Of a stretch of DNA of 64,000 bases, positions 51,903 to 60,230 are shown one piece after another. The stretch is taken from assembly GCF_900302475.1 (NCBI RefSeq), contig NZ_OMOQ01000003.1, forward strand, positions 124,001-188,000, written 5' to 3'. A model generated the notes under the pieces. That model was not told the origin of the DNA. It saw only the letters and a list, made by a program, of their open reading frames with translations, and ran no database searches. The DNA comes from Defluviimonas aquaemixtae (lineage in GTDB: Bacteria > Pseudomonadota > Alphaproteobacteria > Rhodobacterales > Rhodobacteraceae). The translations under genes and the position numbers were made by a program. The number at the start of each line of letters is the position of its first letter. Position 1 is the stretch's first letter.

Positions 51903-53186
51903 ATGAAGAAGACACTCGCAACCCTTGTGGCGCTCGCCATCGGTGCGGCGACACCCGCAGCGGCGGATCTCGTGCTGCCGTCGCTCAGCTACCGGACCGG
52001 GCCCTACGCTCCAGGCGGTATCCCCTTCGCGGACGGCTACGCCGACTACTTCACGCTTTTGAACGAGCGCGACGGCGGCATCGGCGGTGAGAAGATCGTG
52101 GTGAGCGAATGCGAGACGGCCTACAACACCGAAAAGGGCGTGGAATGCTACGAGGCCACGAAGGGCACGGGCGCGCTGATCTATCAGCCGCTGTCGACCG
52201 GCATCACCTATCAGCTGATCCCGAAGGTCTCGGCCGACAAGATCCCGCTGCACACGATGGGCTACGGCCGCACCTCGGCGGCGAACGGCAAGATTTTCGA
52301 GTGGGTCTTCAACTACCCGGCCAACTACTGGGACGGCGCCTCGGTGGCGATCAAGTATCTGCTGGACGAGAATGGCGGCAGTCTCGAGGGCAAGAAGATC
52401 GCACTCGTCTACCACAACTCCGCCTACGGCAAGGAGCCGATCCGCACGCTTCAGGAGCTGGCCAAGAAGCACAGCTACGAGCTGGTCGAAATCCCGGTCG
52501 ACCATCCGGGACAGGAACAGAAGAGCCAGTGGCTGCAGATCCGCCGTGACAAGCCGGACCACGTGCTGATGTGGGGCTGGGGCGTGATGAACGCCGTCGC
52601 GATCCAGGAGGCCGCGAACATCCGCTATCCGATGGAGAATTTCATCGGCGTCTGGTGGTCGGGGTCCGAGAATGACGTGTTGCCGGCGGGCGACGGCGCC
52701 AACGGCTACAAGTCCCTCGCAATGCACGGCACGGGCATGGACTACCCTGTCTATGAGGACATCCAGAAATACGTGATCGACGCGGGCAAGGCGGCCGGCG
52801 CGGGCGACCAGGTGGGATCGGTGCTCTATTCACGCGGGATGTACGCGGCGGTGCTTGCCGCCGAGGCGATCCGCAAGGCGCAGGAGCTGTCCGGTGCCTC
52901 GGCCATCACTGCGGCGCAAATGCGTGACGGGATGGAAGCGCTGGAAATCACCGAGGAGCGGATGGTCGAACTGGGCCTGCCGAACTTCGGCCAGCCCTTC
53001 AAGGTGAGCTGCGAAGATCACGGCGGCCCCGGCGCGGGGATGATCCAGCAATGGGACGCATCGGCCAAGAAGTGGAACCTGCTGACCGGTTTCATCGCGC
53101 CGGATGACGAGGTCATCCAGCCGCTGGTGATGGAGGATTCCATGGCGTTCGCAGCGGAAAACAACATTGCCGAACGCTGCAACTGA
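51903..53186 (+). CDS. Liv-type ABC importer substrate-binding protein
   Basis: Start ATG 51903 after GGGAGGAG; 427 residues with a signal peptide (MKKTLATLVALAIGAATPAAA). The periplasmic type I binding fold is visible in PYAPGGIPFADGYADYFTLL and NYPANYWDGASVAIKYLLDE. It binds the substrate of the LivGHMF complex. The divergent TCS and flanking ligases suggest a carboxylic or aromatic acid, not leucine; this is inference. Confidence 0.9.
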   Translation: MKKTLATLVALAIGAATPAAADLVLPSLSYRTGPYAPGGIPFADGYADYFTLLNERDGGIGGEKIVVSECETAYNTEKGVECYEATKGTGALIYQPLSTGITYQLIPKVSADKIPLHTMGYGRTSAANGKIFEWVFNYPANYWDGASVAIKYLLDENGGSLEGKKIALVYHNSAYGKEPIRTLQELAKKHSYELVEIPVDHPGQEQKSQWLQIRRDKPDHVLMWGWGVMNAVAIQEAANIRYPMENFIGVWWSGSENDVLPAGDGANGYKSLAMHGTGMDYPVYEDIQKYVIDAGKAAGAGDQVGSVLYSRGMYAAVLAAEAIRKAQELSGASAITAAQMRDGMEALEITEERMVELGLPNFGQPFKVSCEDHGGPGAGMIQQWDASAKKWNLLTGFIAPDDEVIQPLVMEDSMAFAAENNIAERCN

Positions 53187-53202
53187 GCGCCAATCATCTC
53201 TT

Positions 53203-53225
53203 CCCCGGCCCGACCAGGGCCGGGG
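53203..53225 (+). terminator. Intra-operon hairpin after the binding-protein gene
   Basis: Perfect 9-bp stem CCCCGGCCC / GGGCCGGGG with loop GACCA and no T-run. Hairpins at this point in importer operons typically protect the abundant binding-protein mRNA and reduce read-through. Confidence 0.6.
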
Positions 53226-53257
53226 TCCATTGGATCAATTCTGAGTGGGGATACCCC

Positions 53258-54079
53258 ATGCTCGACGCCGGAAAGACCCAAGAGACGCTTCTCGAGGTCA
53301 ACAACATTGAGGTGATCTACAACCACGTGATCCTCGTCCTGAAGGGCGTCAGCCTCAACGTTCCGAAGGGCGGCATCACCGCGCTTCTGGGCGGCAACGG
53401 CGCGGGCAAGACGACGACCCTCAAGGCGATCTCGAACCTTCTCCATTCTGAGCGCGGCGAGGTCACCAAGGGCTCGATCACCTATCGCGGCGAGCGAGTG
53501 CAGAATCTCGACCCTTCGGCGCTCGTGAAGAAAGGCGTGATCCAGGTGATGGAGGGGCGTCATTGTTTCGAACACCTGACGGTCGAGGAGAATCTGCTGA
53601 CCGGCGCCTATACGCGGAGCGACAAGCGCGCGATCGAGACCGATCTGGAGATGGTCTATTCCTATTTTCCGCGCCTGAAGGAGCGCCGCAAATCTCAGGC
53701 GGGCTACACCTCGGGCGGCGAGCAGCAGATGTGCGCGATCGGCCGGGCGCTGATGTCCAAGCCCGAGACGATCCTTCTCGACGAACCCTCGATGGGCCTC
53801 GCGCCGCAGCTGGTGGAGGAGATCTTCACGATCGTGAAGAACCTCAACGAGCAGGAGGGCGTGACCTTCCTTCTGGCCGAGCAGAACACCAATGTCGCGC
53901 TGCGCTTCGCACATCACGGCTACATCCTCGAATCCGGCCGCGTCGTGATGGACGGGCCCGCGCGGGAGTTGCGCGAGAACCAGGACGTGAAGGAATTCTA
54001 TCTCGGCATGTCGGACGAGGGCCGCAGGTCGTTCCGCGACGTTCGCAGCTATCGCCGCCGGAAGCGGTGGCTGTCGTGA
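53258..54079 (+). CDS. livF: Liv-type ABC importer ATP-binding protein
   Basis: The 273-residue ATPase has Walker A GGNGAGKTTT, signature TSGGEQQMCAIGRALMSKPE, Walker B TILLDEPSMGLAP and an extended C-terminus. Second ATPase of the importer. Its stop overlaps the next start (TGATG). Confidence 0.92.
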   Translation: MLDAGKTQETLLEVNNIEVIYNHVILVLKGVSLNVPKGGITALLGGNGAGKTTTLKAISNLLHSERGEVTKGSITYRGERVQNLDPSALVKKGVIQVMEGRHCFEHLTVEENLLTGAYTRSDKRAIETDLEMVYSYFPRLKERRKSQAGYTSGGEQQMCAIGRALMSKPETILLDEPSMGLAPQLVEEIFTIVKNLNEQEGVTFLLAEQNTNVALRFAHHGYILESGRVVMDGPARELRENQDVKEFYLGMSDEGRRSFRDVRSYRRRKRWLS

Positions 54080-55263
54080 TGAAGGATCTGGACATGGCGC
54101 ATTTCGACGCACTCGAAACCCGTTCCGCTGACGAACGCGCGAGCGCGCAGCTTGCCGCGCTGAACGTCCGACTCTCGGCGAACGGGTTTGGGCCGGTCGA
54201 GGCGTTGGCCGATCTGTCCTCGCTGCCGGTTCTCAGGAAATCCGACCTCGCCCGGCGGCAGAAGGGAGAGCCGCCCTTCGGCGGGTTGCCGGTGTCGAAC
54301 GCCGCCCATGTTTTCCAGTCGCCCGGACCGATCTACGAGCCGGGCGGCGTCAGCCACGACTGGTGGCGCATGGGCCGCTTCCTCCATGCCTGTGGCGTGG
54401 GCAAGAGCGACATCGTGCAGAACTGCTTTGGCTATCACCTGACGCCGGCCGGCATGATCTTCGAGAACGGCGCGCGGGCGGTGGGCGCAACCGTGTTGCC
54501 GGCCGGGACGGGTCAGACCGATCTTCAGGTCCGCGCGGCGTCCGATATCGGCACGACCGCCTATGCGGGGACGCCCGATTACCTGAAGGTGATCCTCGAC
54601 CGCGCAGAGGAGATGGGCGAGAAGCTGAGGATCACCAAGGCGGCGGTCGGCGGCGGGGCCTTGTTCCCGAGCTTGCGCAAGGAATATGCCGACCGCGGCA
54701 TCGCCTGCCTGCAATGCTACGCGACCGCCGATCTGGGCAACATCTCCTACGAGAGCCCGGCGATGGAGGGCATGATCGTCGACGAGGGCGTGATCGTCGA
54801 GGTCGTCCGCCCCGGCACGGGCGACCCGGTGCCCGAGGGCGAGGTCGGCGAGGTCGTGGTCACGACGCTCAATCCCGACTATCCGCTGATCCGGTTCGCC
54901 ACGGGCGATCTGTCCGCCGTAATGACTGGCCAGTCGCCTTGCGGGCGCACCAACATGCGCATCAAGGGCTGGATGGGCCGCGCGGACCAGACGACGAAGA
55001 TCAAGGGCATGTTCGTCCGCCCCGAGCAGGTCGCCGATTTCGTCGCCCGCCATGCCGAGATTGCCCGAGCCCGCGTGGTCGCCACGCGCGAGGGCGAAAT
55101 GGATGTGATGACCGTCCGGATCGAGGCGCCGCAGGGGGAGCCTGAGCGCTACGAAGGTTCCGTCGTGGCCGTTCTGAAGCTCAAGGGCCGGGTGGAGATC
55201 GTGCCGCCGGGGAGCCTACCCAATGACGGCAAGGTCATCGACGACCAGCGCGTCTACGACTGA
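54079..55263 (+). CDS. PaaK-like phenylacetate-CoA ligase family protein with degenerate P-loop
   Basis: The 394-residue protein aligns with PaaK-type ligases: SLPVLRKSDLARRQKGEPPF, NCFGYHLTPAGMIFENGARA, CYATADLG and the C-terminal hinge GRADQTTKIKGMFVRPEQV. The usual ATP-binding SSGTTGKP is replaced by FQSPGPIYEPGG (near residue 75). Either another loop binds ATP or the protein is not a classical ligase. Last gene of the ten-gene unit, coupled to livF. Confidence 0.85.
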   Translation: MKDLDMAHFDALETRSADERASAQLAALNVRLSANGFGPVEALADLSSLPVLRKSDLARRQKGEPPFGGLPVSNAAHVFQSPGPIYEPGGVSHDWWRMGRFLHACGVGKSDIVQNCFGYHLTPAGMIFENGARAVGATVLPAGTGQTDLQVRAASDIGTTAYAGTPDYLKVILDRAEEMGEKLRITKAAVGGGALFPSLRKEYADRGIACLQCYATADLGNISYESPAMEGMIVDEGVIVEVVRPGTGDPVPEGEVGEVVVTTLNPDYPLIRFATGDLSAVMTGQSPCGRTNMRIKGWMGRADQTTKIKGMFVRPEQVADFVARHAEIARARVVATREGEMDVMTVRIEAPQGEPERYEGSVVAVLKLKGRVEIVPPGSLPNDGKVIDDQRVYD

Positions 55264-55385
55264 CGGCCTCTCGGTCGCGCATTTCGGGGGCTGACGTAAG
55301 GGATTTTCGGCTTGCAGGGAACTGTGATGGGATAACAGCGGTTCGTGTTCTAGTCTGCCACCGAGACGAGAACGGGAGTCTGTCC

Positions 55386-57038
55386 ATGATCCGCATGAGT
55401 TTGACCGCCATCGCCGCGATTTGCGCGACGACCGCTTTCGCGCAGGACGCGGCGCTGGTGATCGGCAACGAGAACTACCGCAATGCCTCGGATATCTCGC
55501 GGGCCGACAATGCGCTGGATGCCGTCGACGCATTGGAGACCGCCGGGTTCGCCACGGTGAAAGGCAGCGACCTGCCTGCCGAGCAGCTGCGAGAACTGTT
55601 GGCGCAGCACTACGACGGCACGGAAGAGCCGGGCCGCAGCTTGATCCTTGCTGCTGGGCATTTCGTCCATGCGGGCAAGGAGACGTGGCTGCTCGGCACC
55701 GATGCCGACGAGCCGTCGCTCGCGACGGTCGATGCCGCCGGCATTCCGCTTTCGACACTTCTCGCGATCGCCGCCGAGCGGCCGGGCGGGGCGCTCGTCC
55801 TTCTCGGCACCGAGGAGCGGCGGATCGCGCTTGGCCGGGGGCTTTTGGCGGGCATCGGGAACCTCGACGTCCCGCAGGGTGTGACGGTCATTTTCGGCGA
55901 TGCCGCGACGGTCGCGGATTTCGCCGCCGAGGTCGTGGTCGAGCGCGGCCTGACGGCAGCCGACCTCGCCATCCGGGCGGAGGACGAGGATCTGGTGGCG
56001 GCGGGCTTTATGGGCGGCGCCTTGCCGTTTCTACCGGCCGACGGGGCGGAGGCGCCGCCGCGTCCGGAGGACAACGCTTCGGCTGAGCGCACATTGTGGG
56101 AGGTGACGCAGGCGATCGGCACGAAGCGGGCTTATGAGACATATCTCAGCCGTTACCCGAGAGGGATCTACGCCGCGGCGGCGCGCAATGCGATCGCGGA
56201 TGCGGAGGCGGCGACGTCCGATCCGGTCGCCCGCGCCCGCGCCGCCGAGGAGGCGCTGAGCCTCACCCGGGATCAGCGCCGTCAGGTCCAGCGCGACCTG
56301 TCGATCCTCGACATCGATCCAAGGGGCATAGACGGCGTGTTCGGCCCCGGCTCGCGCAGCGCGATTTCGGCTTGGCAGAGGCGGAACGGGCACGAGGCGA
56401 CGGGCTTCATCACGGGCCCGCAGAGGGCTGCGCTGGCCGCGCAGGCCGAGGACCGCGCCGCCGAGCTGGAGGTCGAGGCGGCTGAACGCAAGGCCACGCA
56501 GGACCGCCAGGACAGGCTTTACTGGGAGCAAACCGGGGCGGCGGGCGACGAGGCCGGGCTGCGCGCCTATCTGAAGCGCCACCCCGATGGGCTCTATGCC
56601 GAGACGGCGCAGGAAAGGCTTTCCGTTTTCGATCGACGCAGGCGCGCCGAGGCCGAGGAGACGGACAGAATAGCGTGGGAGACCGCGCTGAAGTACAACA
56701 CGCCGAAAATCTACCAAAACTACATCGACGCGCATCCGGACGGCGCATTCGTCGATGAAGCACGGCGCAGGATCGCCGCCGCGAATGAGACCGACGAGGA
56801 CTCGGCGGCGCGCCAGCAGGCCGCACAGGTCGAGAAGGCGCTCGGGCTCAATCCGGTGATGCTCTCGCTTGTCGAGCAGCGCCTTACCGCGCTCGGGCTG
56901 AACCCCGGCAAGGCGGATGGCAACTTCGACGCGGACACGCGCCGGGCGATCCGTCGCTACCAGCAGGCGCGCGGTCTGCCGGTGACGGGCTTTCTCAGCC
57001 AGCAGACAGTTGCGCGGCTTCTGGTGGATTCACTCTGA
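55386..57038 (+). CDS. Exported pseudo-caspase with two peptidoglycan-binding domains
   Basis: A signal peptide (to about residue 19) precedes a degenerate caspase p20 domain: ALVIGNENYRNASDISRADN, then AGHFVHAGKETWLLGTD in place of the GHG motif. Apart from a cysteine inside the signal peptide the whole protein has no Cys, so it cannot be a cysteine protease. Two PG_binding_1 domains follow (ISILDIDPRGIDGVFG-type near 310 and LGLNPGKADGNFDADTRRAI near 510), plus TPR-like repeats with HPDGLYAE. A periplasmic structural or signalling role at peptidoglycan is likely. Confidence 0.82.
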   Translation: MIRMSLTAIAAICATTAFAQDAALVIGNENYRNASDISRADNALDAVDALETAGFATVKGSDLPAEQLRELLAQHYDGTEEPGRSLILAAGHFVHAGKETWLLGTDADEPSLATVDAAGIPLSTLLAIAAERPGGALVLLGTEERRIALGRGLLAGIGNLDVPQGVTVIFGDAATVADFAAEVVVERGLTAADLAIRAEDEDLVAAGFMGGALPFLPADGAEAPPRPEDNASAERTLWEVTQAIGTKRAYETYLSRYPRGIYAAAARNAIADAEAATSDPVARARAAEEALSLTRDQRRQVQRDLSILDIDPRGIDGVFGPGSRSAISAWQRRNGHEATGFITGPQRAALAAQAEDRAAELEVEAAERKATQDRQDRLYWEQTGAAGDEAGLRAYLKRHPDGLYAETAQERLSVFDRRRRAEAEETDRIAWETALKYNTPKIYQNYIDAHPDGAFVDEARRRIAAANETDEDSAARQQAAQVEKALGLNPVMLSLVEQRLTALGLNPGKADGNFDADTRRAIRRYQQARGLPVTGFLSQQTVARLLVDSL

Positions 57039-57087
57039 CTGGGGTGGAACTCTGCCGCGGCACGCCACGGGGCACATCGTTAGCCAC

Positions 57088-57136
57088 ACGAACGACGAAA
57101 GGCCGCCGGACTAGCCGGCGGCCCTTCGTCGTTCGT
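57088..57136. terminator. Long stem-loop between convergent genes
   Basis: 22-bp arms (57088-57109 and 57115-57136) complementary except for one G-U-type mismatch, with loop ACTAG. It lies between the pseudo-caspase gene and rpmJ, where both transcripts must end. No T-run. Confidence 0.7.
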
Positions 57137-57147
57137 TGGCCGAAGCC

Positions 57148-57273
57148 TCAGCCCTGGCGGGCCTTGAAGCGGCGCTGCGTCTTGTTGATCACGTAAACGC
57201 GGCCCTTGCGGCGCACCACCTGACAGTCGCGATGGCGCAACTTCAGCGAGCGGAGCGAGTTCCTGACCTTCAT
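57148..57273 (-). CDS. rpmJ: 50S ribosomal protein L36
   Basis: Found by reading the minus strand. The 41-residue product starts [17 protein letters not shown] and continues with [20 protein letters not shown]. Start ATG follows AGGAG. Only one cysteine is present, so this is the zinc-free (C-minus) L36 form that is standard in many alphaproteobacteria. Usually near the same tRNA-Val-type gene; here tRNA-Val lies just upstream. Confidence 0.93.
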   Translation of the reverse strand: MKVRNSLRSLKLRHRDCQVVRRKGRVYVINKTQRRFKARQG

Positions 57274-57310
57274 CGGTCTTCTCCTATTCGCGGCGCGCGT
57301 CGCGCCTGTT

Positions 57311-57340
57311 GAAAACTACAACGCCCCCGAATCGGGGGCG
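57311..57340 (-). terminator. Rho-independent terminator of tRNA-Val
   Basis: 8-bp stem CGCCCCCG / CGGGGGCG (57340-57333 and 57329-57322) with loop ATT, followed on the minus strand by TTGTAGTTTT. It lies immediately after the tRNA. Confidence 0.8.
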
Positions 57341-57342
57341 GA

Positions 57343-57417
57343 TGGTGGGCGGTACTGGGATCGAACCAGTGGCCACTACGATGTCAACGTAGTGCTCTAC
57401 CGCTGAGCTAACCGCCC
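57343..57417 (-). tRNA. tRNA-Val (anticodon GAC)
   Basis: Minus-strand cloverleaf of 75 nt including an encoded CCA. Acceptor GGGCGGT/ACCGCCC, D arm GCTC AGCGGTA GAGC, anticodon stem CTACG/CGTAG with loop TTGACAT (anticodon GAC, reading GUC and GUU), variable loop, and T arm CTGG TTCGATC CCAG. No mismatches seen in stems. Confidence 0.97.
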
Positions 57418-57570
57418 ATTCCGTAAACGATTCCGCCGCCCTCAAATCATTAGGTCGCGGGCGGAACCGCGTTGGTTCGTGGGTCTATAAAAGGAGTCGC
57501 CGATGCTTTCAAGGGGTTTCAGCGGCGCAGAAAATCCAGCTATAGTGAACTCCATCTCGGAGGAGGGGAC

Positions 57571-58431
57571 ATGCGCCCAGCGCCGTATCAGCTGACCATG
57601 CCCGAACGGCGCCTGACCGGCGTCGTGTTTGCGTCGCCGCATTCCGGTCGCGACTATTCCGCGAGCTTCCTGCGTGAGACCATCCTAGATCCACGCACCC
57701 TCCGGTCGTCAGAGGACGCCTTCGTCGACGACCTTCTTGAAGGCGTCCCGCGCCTGGGCGCGCCGCTCATCGTCGCGCGGGCCCCGAGGGCCTATATCGA
57801 CCTCAATCGCGCGGCGGATGAACTCGACCCGGCGCTGATCGAGGGGCTCAGGGTTTCGGCCCACAATCCGCGCATCGCCTCGGGCCTTGGCGTCGTGCCG
57901 CGCGTGGTCGCGGGCGGGCGCGCGATCTATCGCGGCAAGATGCCGCTTTCCGAGGCGGAGGGACGGATCGAGGCCTGTTGGCGGCCCTACCATACCTGCC
58001 TGCGCGAGCTCATGGACAGCGCCCAGGCGATCTTCGGTCAGGCGATCCTGCTCGATATGCATTCGATGCCGCACGAGGCGATGGATGCGGTCGCCGTGTC
58101 CGGCGGCAGGCGGCCCGAGATCGTGCTGGGCGACCGTTTCGGCGCGACCGCGTCCTCCCATGTTATCGACCGGGTCGAGGCGGCCTTCGAGGCGGCGGGG
58201 CTGCGTACAATGCGCAACGCGCCCTTTGCCGGTGCCTATATCGCGCAGACCTATGGCCGGCCCTCGCGCGGGATGCATGCGATCCAGATCGAGATGGACC
58301 GCGCGCTTTACATGAACGAGCACGAGATCCGGCCCAATGGCAATTTTCTGGGCTTCCGCCGCGTGCTGACCGGCATTCTGGCCCAGATCGCCGATATCGG
58401 CCGCCAAGACCTGCCTTTAGCTGCCGAGTAG
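57571..58431 (+). CDS. N-formylglutamate amidohydrolase family protein
   Basis: Start ATG 57571 after AGGAGGGGAC; 286 residues. The family motifs are present: FASPHSGRDYSASFL (metal-binding His), IDLNRAADELDPALI, LLDMHSMPHEA and the C-terminal MALYMNE-type helix. It hydrolyses N-formyl- or related N-acyl-glutamate in histidine degradation, though no hut genes are adjacent. An upstream 33-codon extension lacks support. Confidence 0.9.
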   Translation: MRPAPYQLTMPERRLTGVVFASPHSGRDYSASFLRETILDPRTLRSSEDAFVDDLLEGVPRLGAPLIVARAPRAYIDLNRAADELDPALIEGLRVSAHNPRIASGLGVVPRVVAGGRAIYRGKMPLSEAEGRIEACWRPYHTCLRELMDSAQAIFGQAILLDMHSMPHEAMDAVAVSGGRRPEIVLGDRFGATASSHVIDRVEAAFEAAGLRTMRNAPFAGAYIAQTYGRPSRGMHAIQIEMDRALYMNEHEIRPNGNFLGFRRVLTGILAQIADIGRQDLPLAAE

Positions 58432-58434
58432 TCT

Positions 58435-59409
58435 CTAGCCACCGAACCGGTTGAGCGCCTCGATCAAGAGCGCGCGGTCGACATTGCCGCCCGAGGCGAC
58501 CACGATGACAGTGCCGCCCGCAATCTCGTCGGCGTGATAGAGCGCGGCGGCGAGCGCGACCGCGCCGCCGGGTTCGAGCACGACGTGAAGCCGCGCGAAG
58601 GCCGCCGCCATGGCCGCGAGTGCCTCGTCGTCCGTAACCACGAGACCCGGCCTCGCGAGGCGCTTCAGGATCGGGAATGTGATCTCGCCCGGCGCCGGCG
58701 TCAGGATCGCGTCGCAGAGCGATCCGGCGGTGCGATTGTTTCGCTCGATCCCGCCCGAGGCGAGCGAGCGTTTCACGTCGTCGAAACCGTCGGGCTCCAC
58801 CGGCCGAACGGTGAGGCCCGGCGCCCTTGCCTCGAACGCTAGCGCGATCCCCGACGACAAGCCGCCGCCGCCGCAGGGGACGAGAACCTCGGCCTCGGCC
58901 ACGTCCTCGCGCCGGGCGTCCTCGGCGATTTCGAGACCGACGGTTCCCTGGCCGGCGATGACCTGCGGCTCGTCGAAGGGACGGATGAGCGTCAGGCCAC
59001 GCTCCTCGGCGAGCGCCGCACCGATCGCGTCGCGGTTGCCGGTTTCACGGTCGTAGAGCACGACCTCGGCGCCGAGTGCGCGGGTGTTGTCGATCTTCAC
59101 GCGCGGGGCGTCCGATGGCATCAGGATCACGCAAGGCGCGGCATGGCGGCGCGCGGCGAGCGCCACGCCCTGTGCGTGATTGCCGGAGGAGAACGCGATC
59201 ACGCCGCGCGCGCGATCGGCCATCGGCAGGGCCGAGACCGCCGACCAGCCACCGCGGAACTTGAACGAGCCGGTATGCTGGATGCATTCAGGCTTCACGA
59301 GAACCCGCCGTCCTGCAATGTCGTCGAGGAATGGGGAGGAGAGAAGAGGGGTTCGGATAGCGACGCCCGAGAGACGTTCGGCCGCAGCTTCGATCATGTC
59401 GATGTTCAC
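58435..59409 (-). CDS. PLP-dependent threonine/serine dehydratase family enzyme
   Basis: The 324-residue fold-type II PLP enzyme has the pyridoxal lysine Lys50 in TGSFKFRG, the glycine loop CGGGGLSSG and SSGNHAQGVALAA. No ACT domain, so it is not the regulated biosynthetic IlvA but a catabolic dehydratase, serine racemase or hydroxyaspartate dehydratase type. Overlaps the hydrolase gene start by four bases and ends the dehalogenase operon. Confidence 0.88.
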   Translation of the reverse strand: MNIDMIEAAAERLSGVAIRTPLLSSPFLDDIAGRRVLVKPECIQHTGSFKFRGGWSAVSALPMADRARGVIAFSSGNHAQGVALAARRHAAPCVILMPSDAPRVKIDNTRALGAEVVLYDRETGNRDAIGAALAEERGLTLIRPFDEPQVIAGQGTVGLEIAEDARREDVAEAEVLVPCGGGGLSSGIALAFEARAPGLTVRPVEPDGFDDVKRSLASGGIERNNRTAGSLCDAILTPAPGEITFPILKRLARPGLVVTDDEALAAMAAAFARLHVVLEPGGAVALAAALYHADEIAGGTVIVVASGGNVDRALLIEALNRFGG

Positions 59410-60230
59410 GCGATCCGCTCCAGCCAGGCCCGGACCGCGGTGAGCGCCTCGGGTTCGTCGAGGAACGGAACGTGGCCGCGGCCGGGCACGTCCGCGAAAT
59501 TCATATCGGGCCTGCGGCGGCGCATCTCGGCGGCGGTCTCTGCCGAAAGCAGGTTGGAGTTCTCACCTCGAACGAGTGCAAGCGGCAGGTCCGCGCAGGC
59601 GTCGAACAGGGGCCACAGATCGGCAGGCGGGGCGTCGAATGTGGAAAGGAAGCTGGTGCGCAACTCGGGATCGTAGCGGTTGTGAAGCCCATCCCCGGTC
59701 TCGGTGTAGAGGCGTTCAGCGAAGGCGCGCCAGCGCGCCTCGGGCAGGTCGAAGCCCGGCATGGCGTGCGGCAGTTTCGCGACAAGCTCGTCGAACGTCT
59801 TCGCGGTCGGGTTGCGGCCGAGATAGCCCTTGATCGTGTCGAGCCCCTCGCGCTCGACCACCGGGCCGACATCGTTGAGGCAGAGTCCGAGAAGCCGAGA
59901 CTTCGCCGTCGCGGCCAGCGCCAGCCCGATGAGCCCGCCGCGCGACGTGCCGAGGATCGCCGCCTGCTCGATCCCGAGATGGTCGAGAAGCTCCAGCGCA
60001 TCCTGCGCCTCGCGCGGGATCGTGTAGGTCGCGGCGCCCGTCCATTCCGAGCCGCCGCGCCCGCGATAGTCGGCGCGGATCAGCCGGACATCGCTCAGAT
60101 GCGGTGCGACGAAGTCGAAGTCGGTGCCCGACCGGGTCAGCCCGGCGAGGCAGAGGACGGGCAGGCCGCCTCCCTCGTCCCGGTAGGCGAGCCGCGCGCC
60201 GTCCGAGGCATTGAAATGAAGAAGCGTCAT
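59406..60230 (-). CDS. Alpha/beta hydrolase
   Basis: The 274-residue hydrolase has its nucleophile elbow as GTSRGG (serine nucleophile), oxyanion region LAGLTRSGTDFDF in place of HG, and C-terminal histidine in GRGHVPFLDEPEA. Coupled by four-base overlaps to the dehalogenase upstream and the dehydratase downstream. Substrate unknown; an ester or lactone formed after dehalogenation is a possibility only. Confidence 0.87.
   Translation of the reverse strand: MTLLHFNASDGARLAYRDEGGGLPVLCLAGLTRSGTDFDFVAPHLSDVRLIRADYRGRGGSEWTGAATYTIPREAQDALELLDHLGIEQAAILGTSRGGLIGLALAATAKSRLLGLCLNDVGPVVEREGLDTIKGYLGRNPTAKTFDELVAKLPHAMPGFDLPEARWRAFAERLYTETGDGLHNRYDPELRTSFLSTFDAPPADLWPLFDACADLPLALVRGENSNLLSAETAAEMRRRRPDMNFADVPGRGHVPFLDEPEALTAVRAWLERIA

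Noticed and set aside
57343..57570. tRNA-Val as an integration site
   Set aside because: No integrase, no repeated 3' tRNA fragment and normal genes on both sides.
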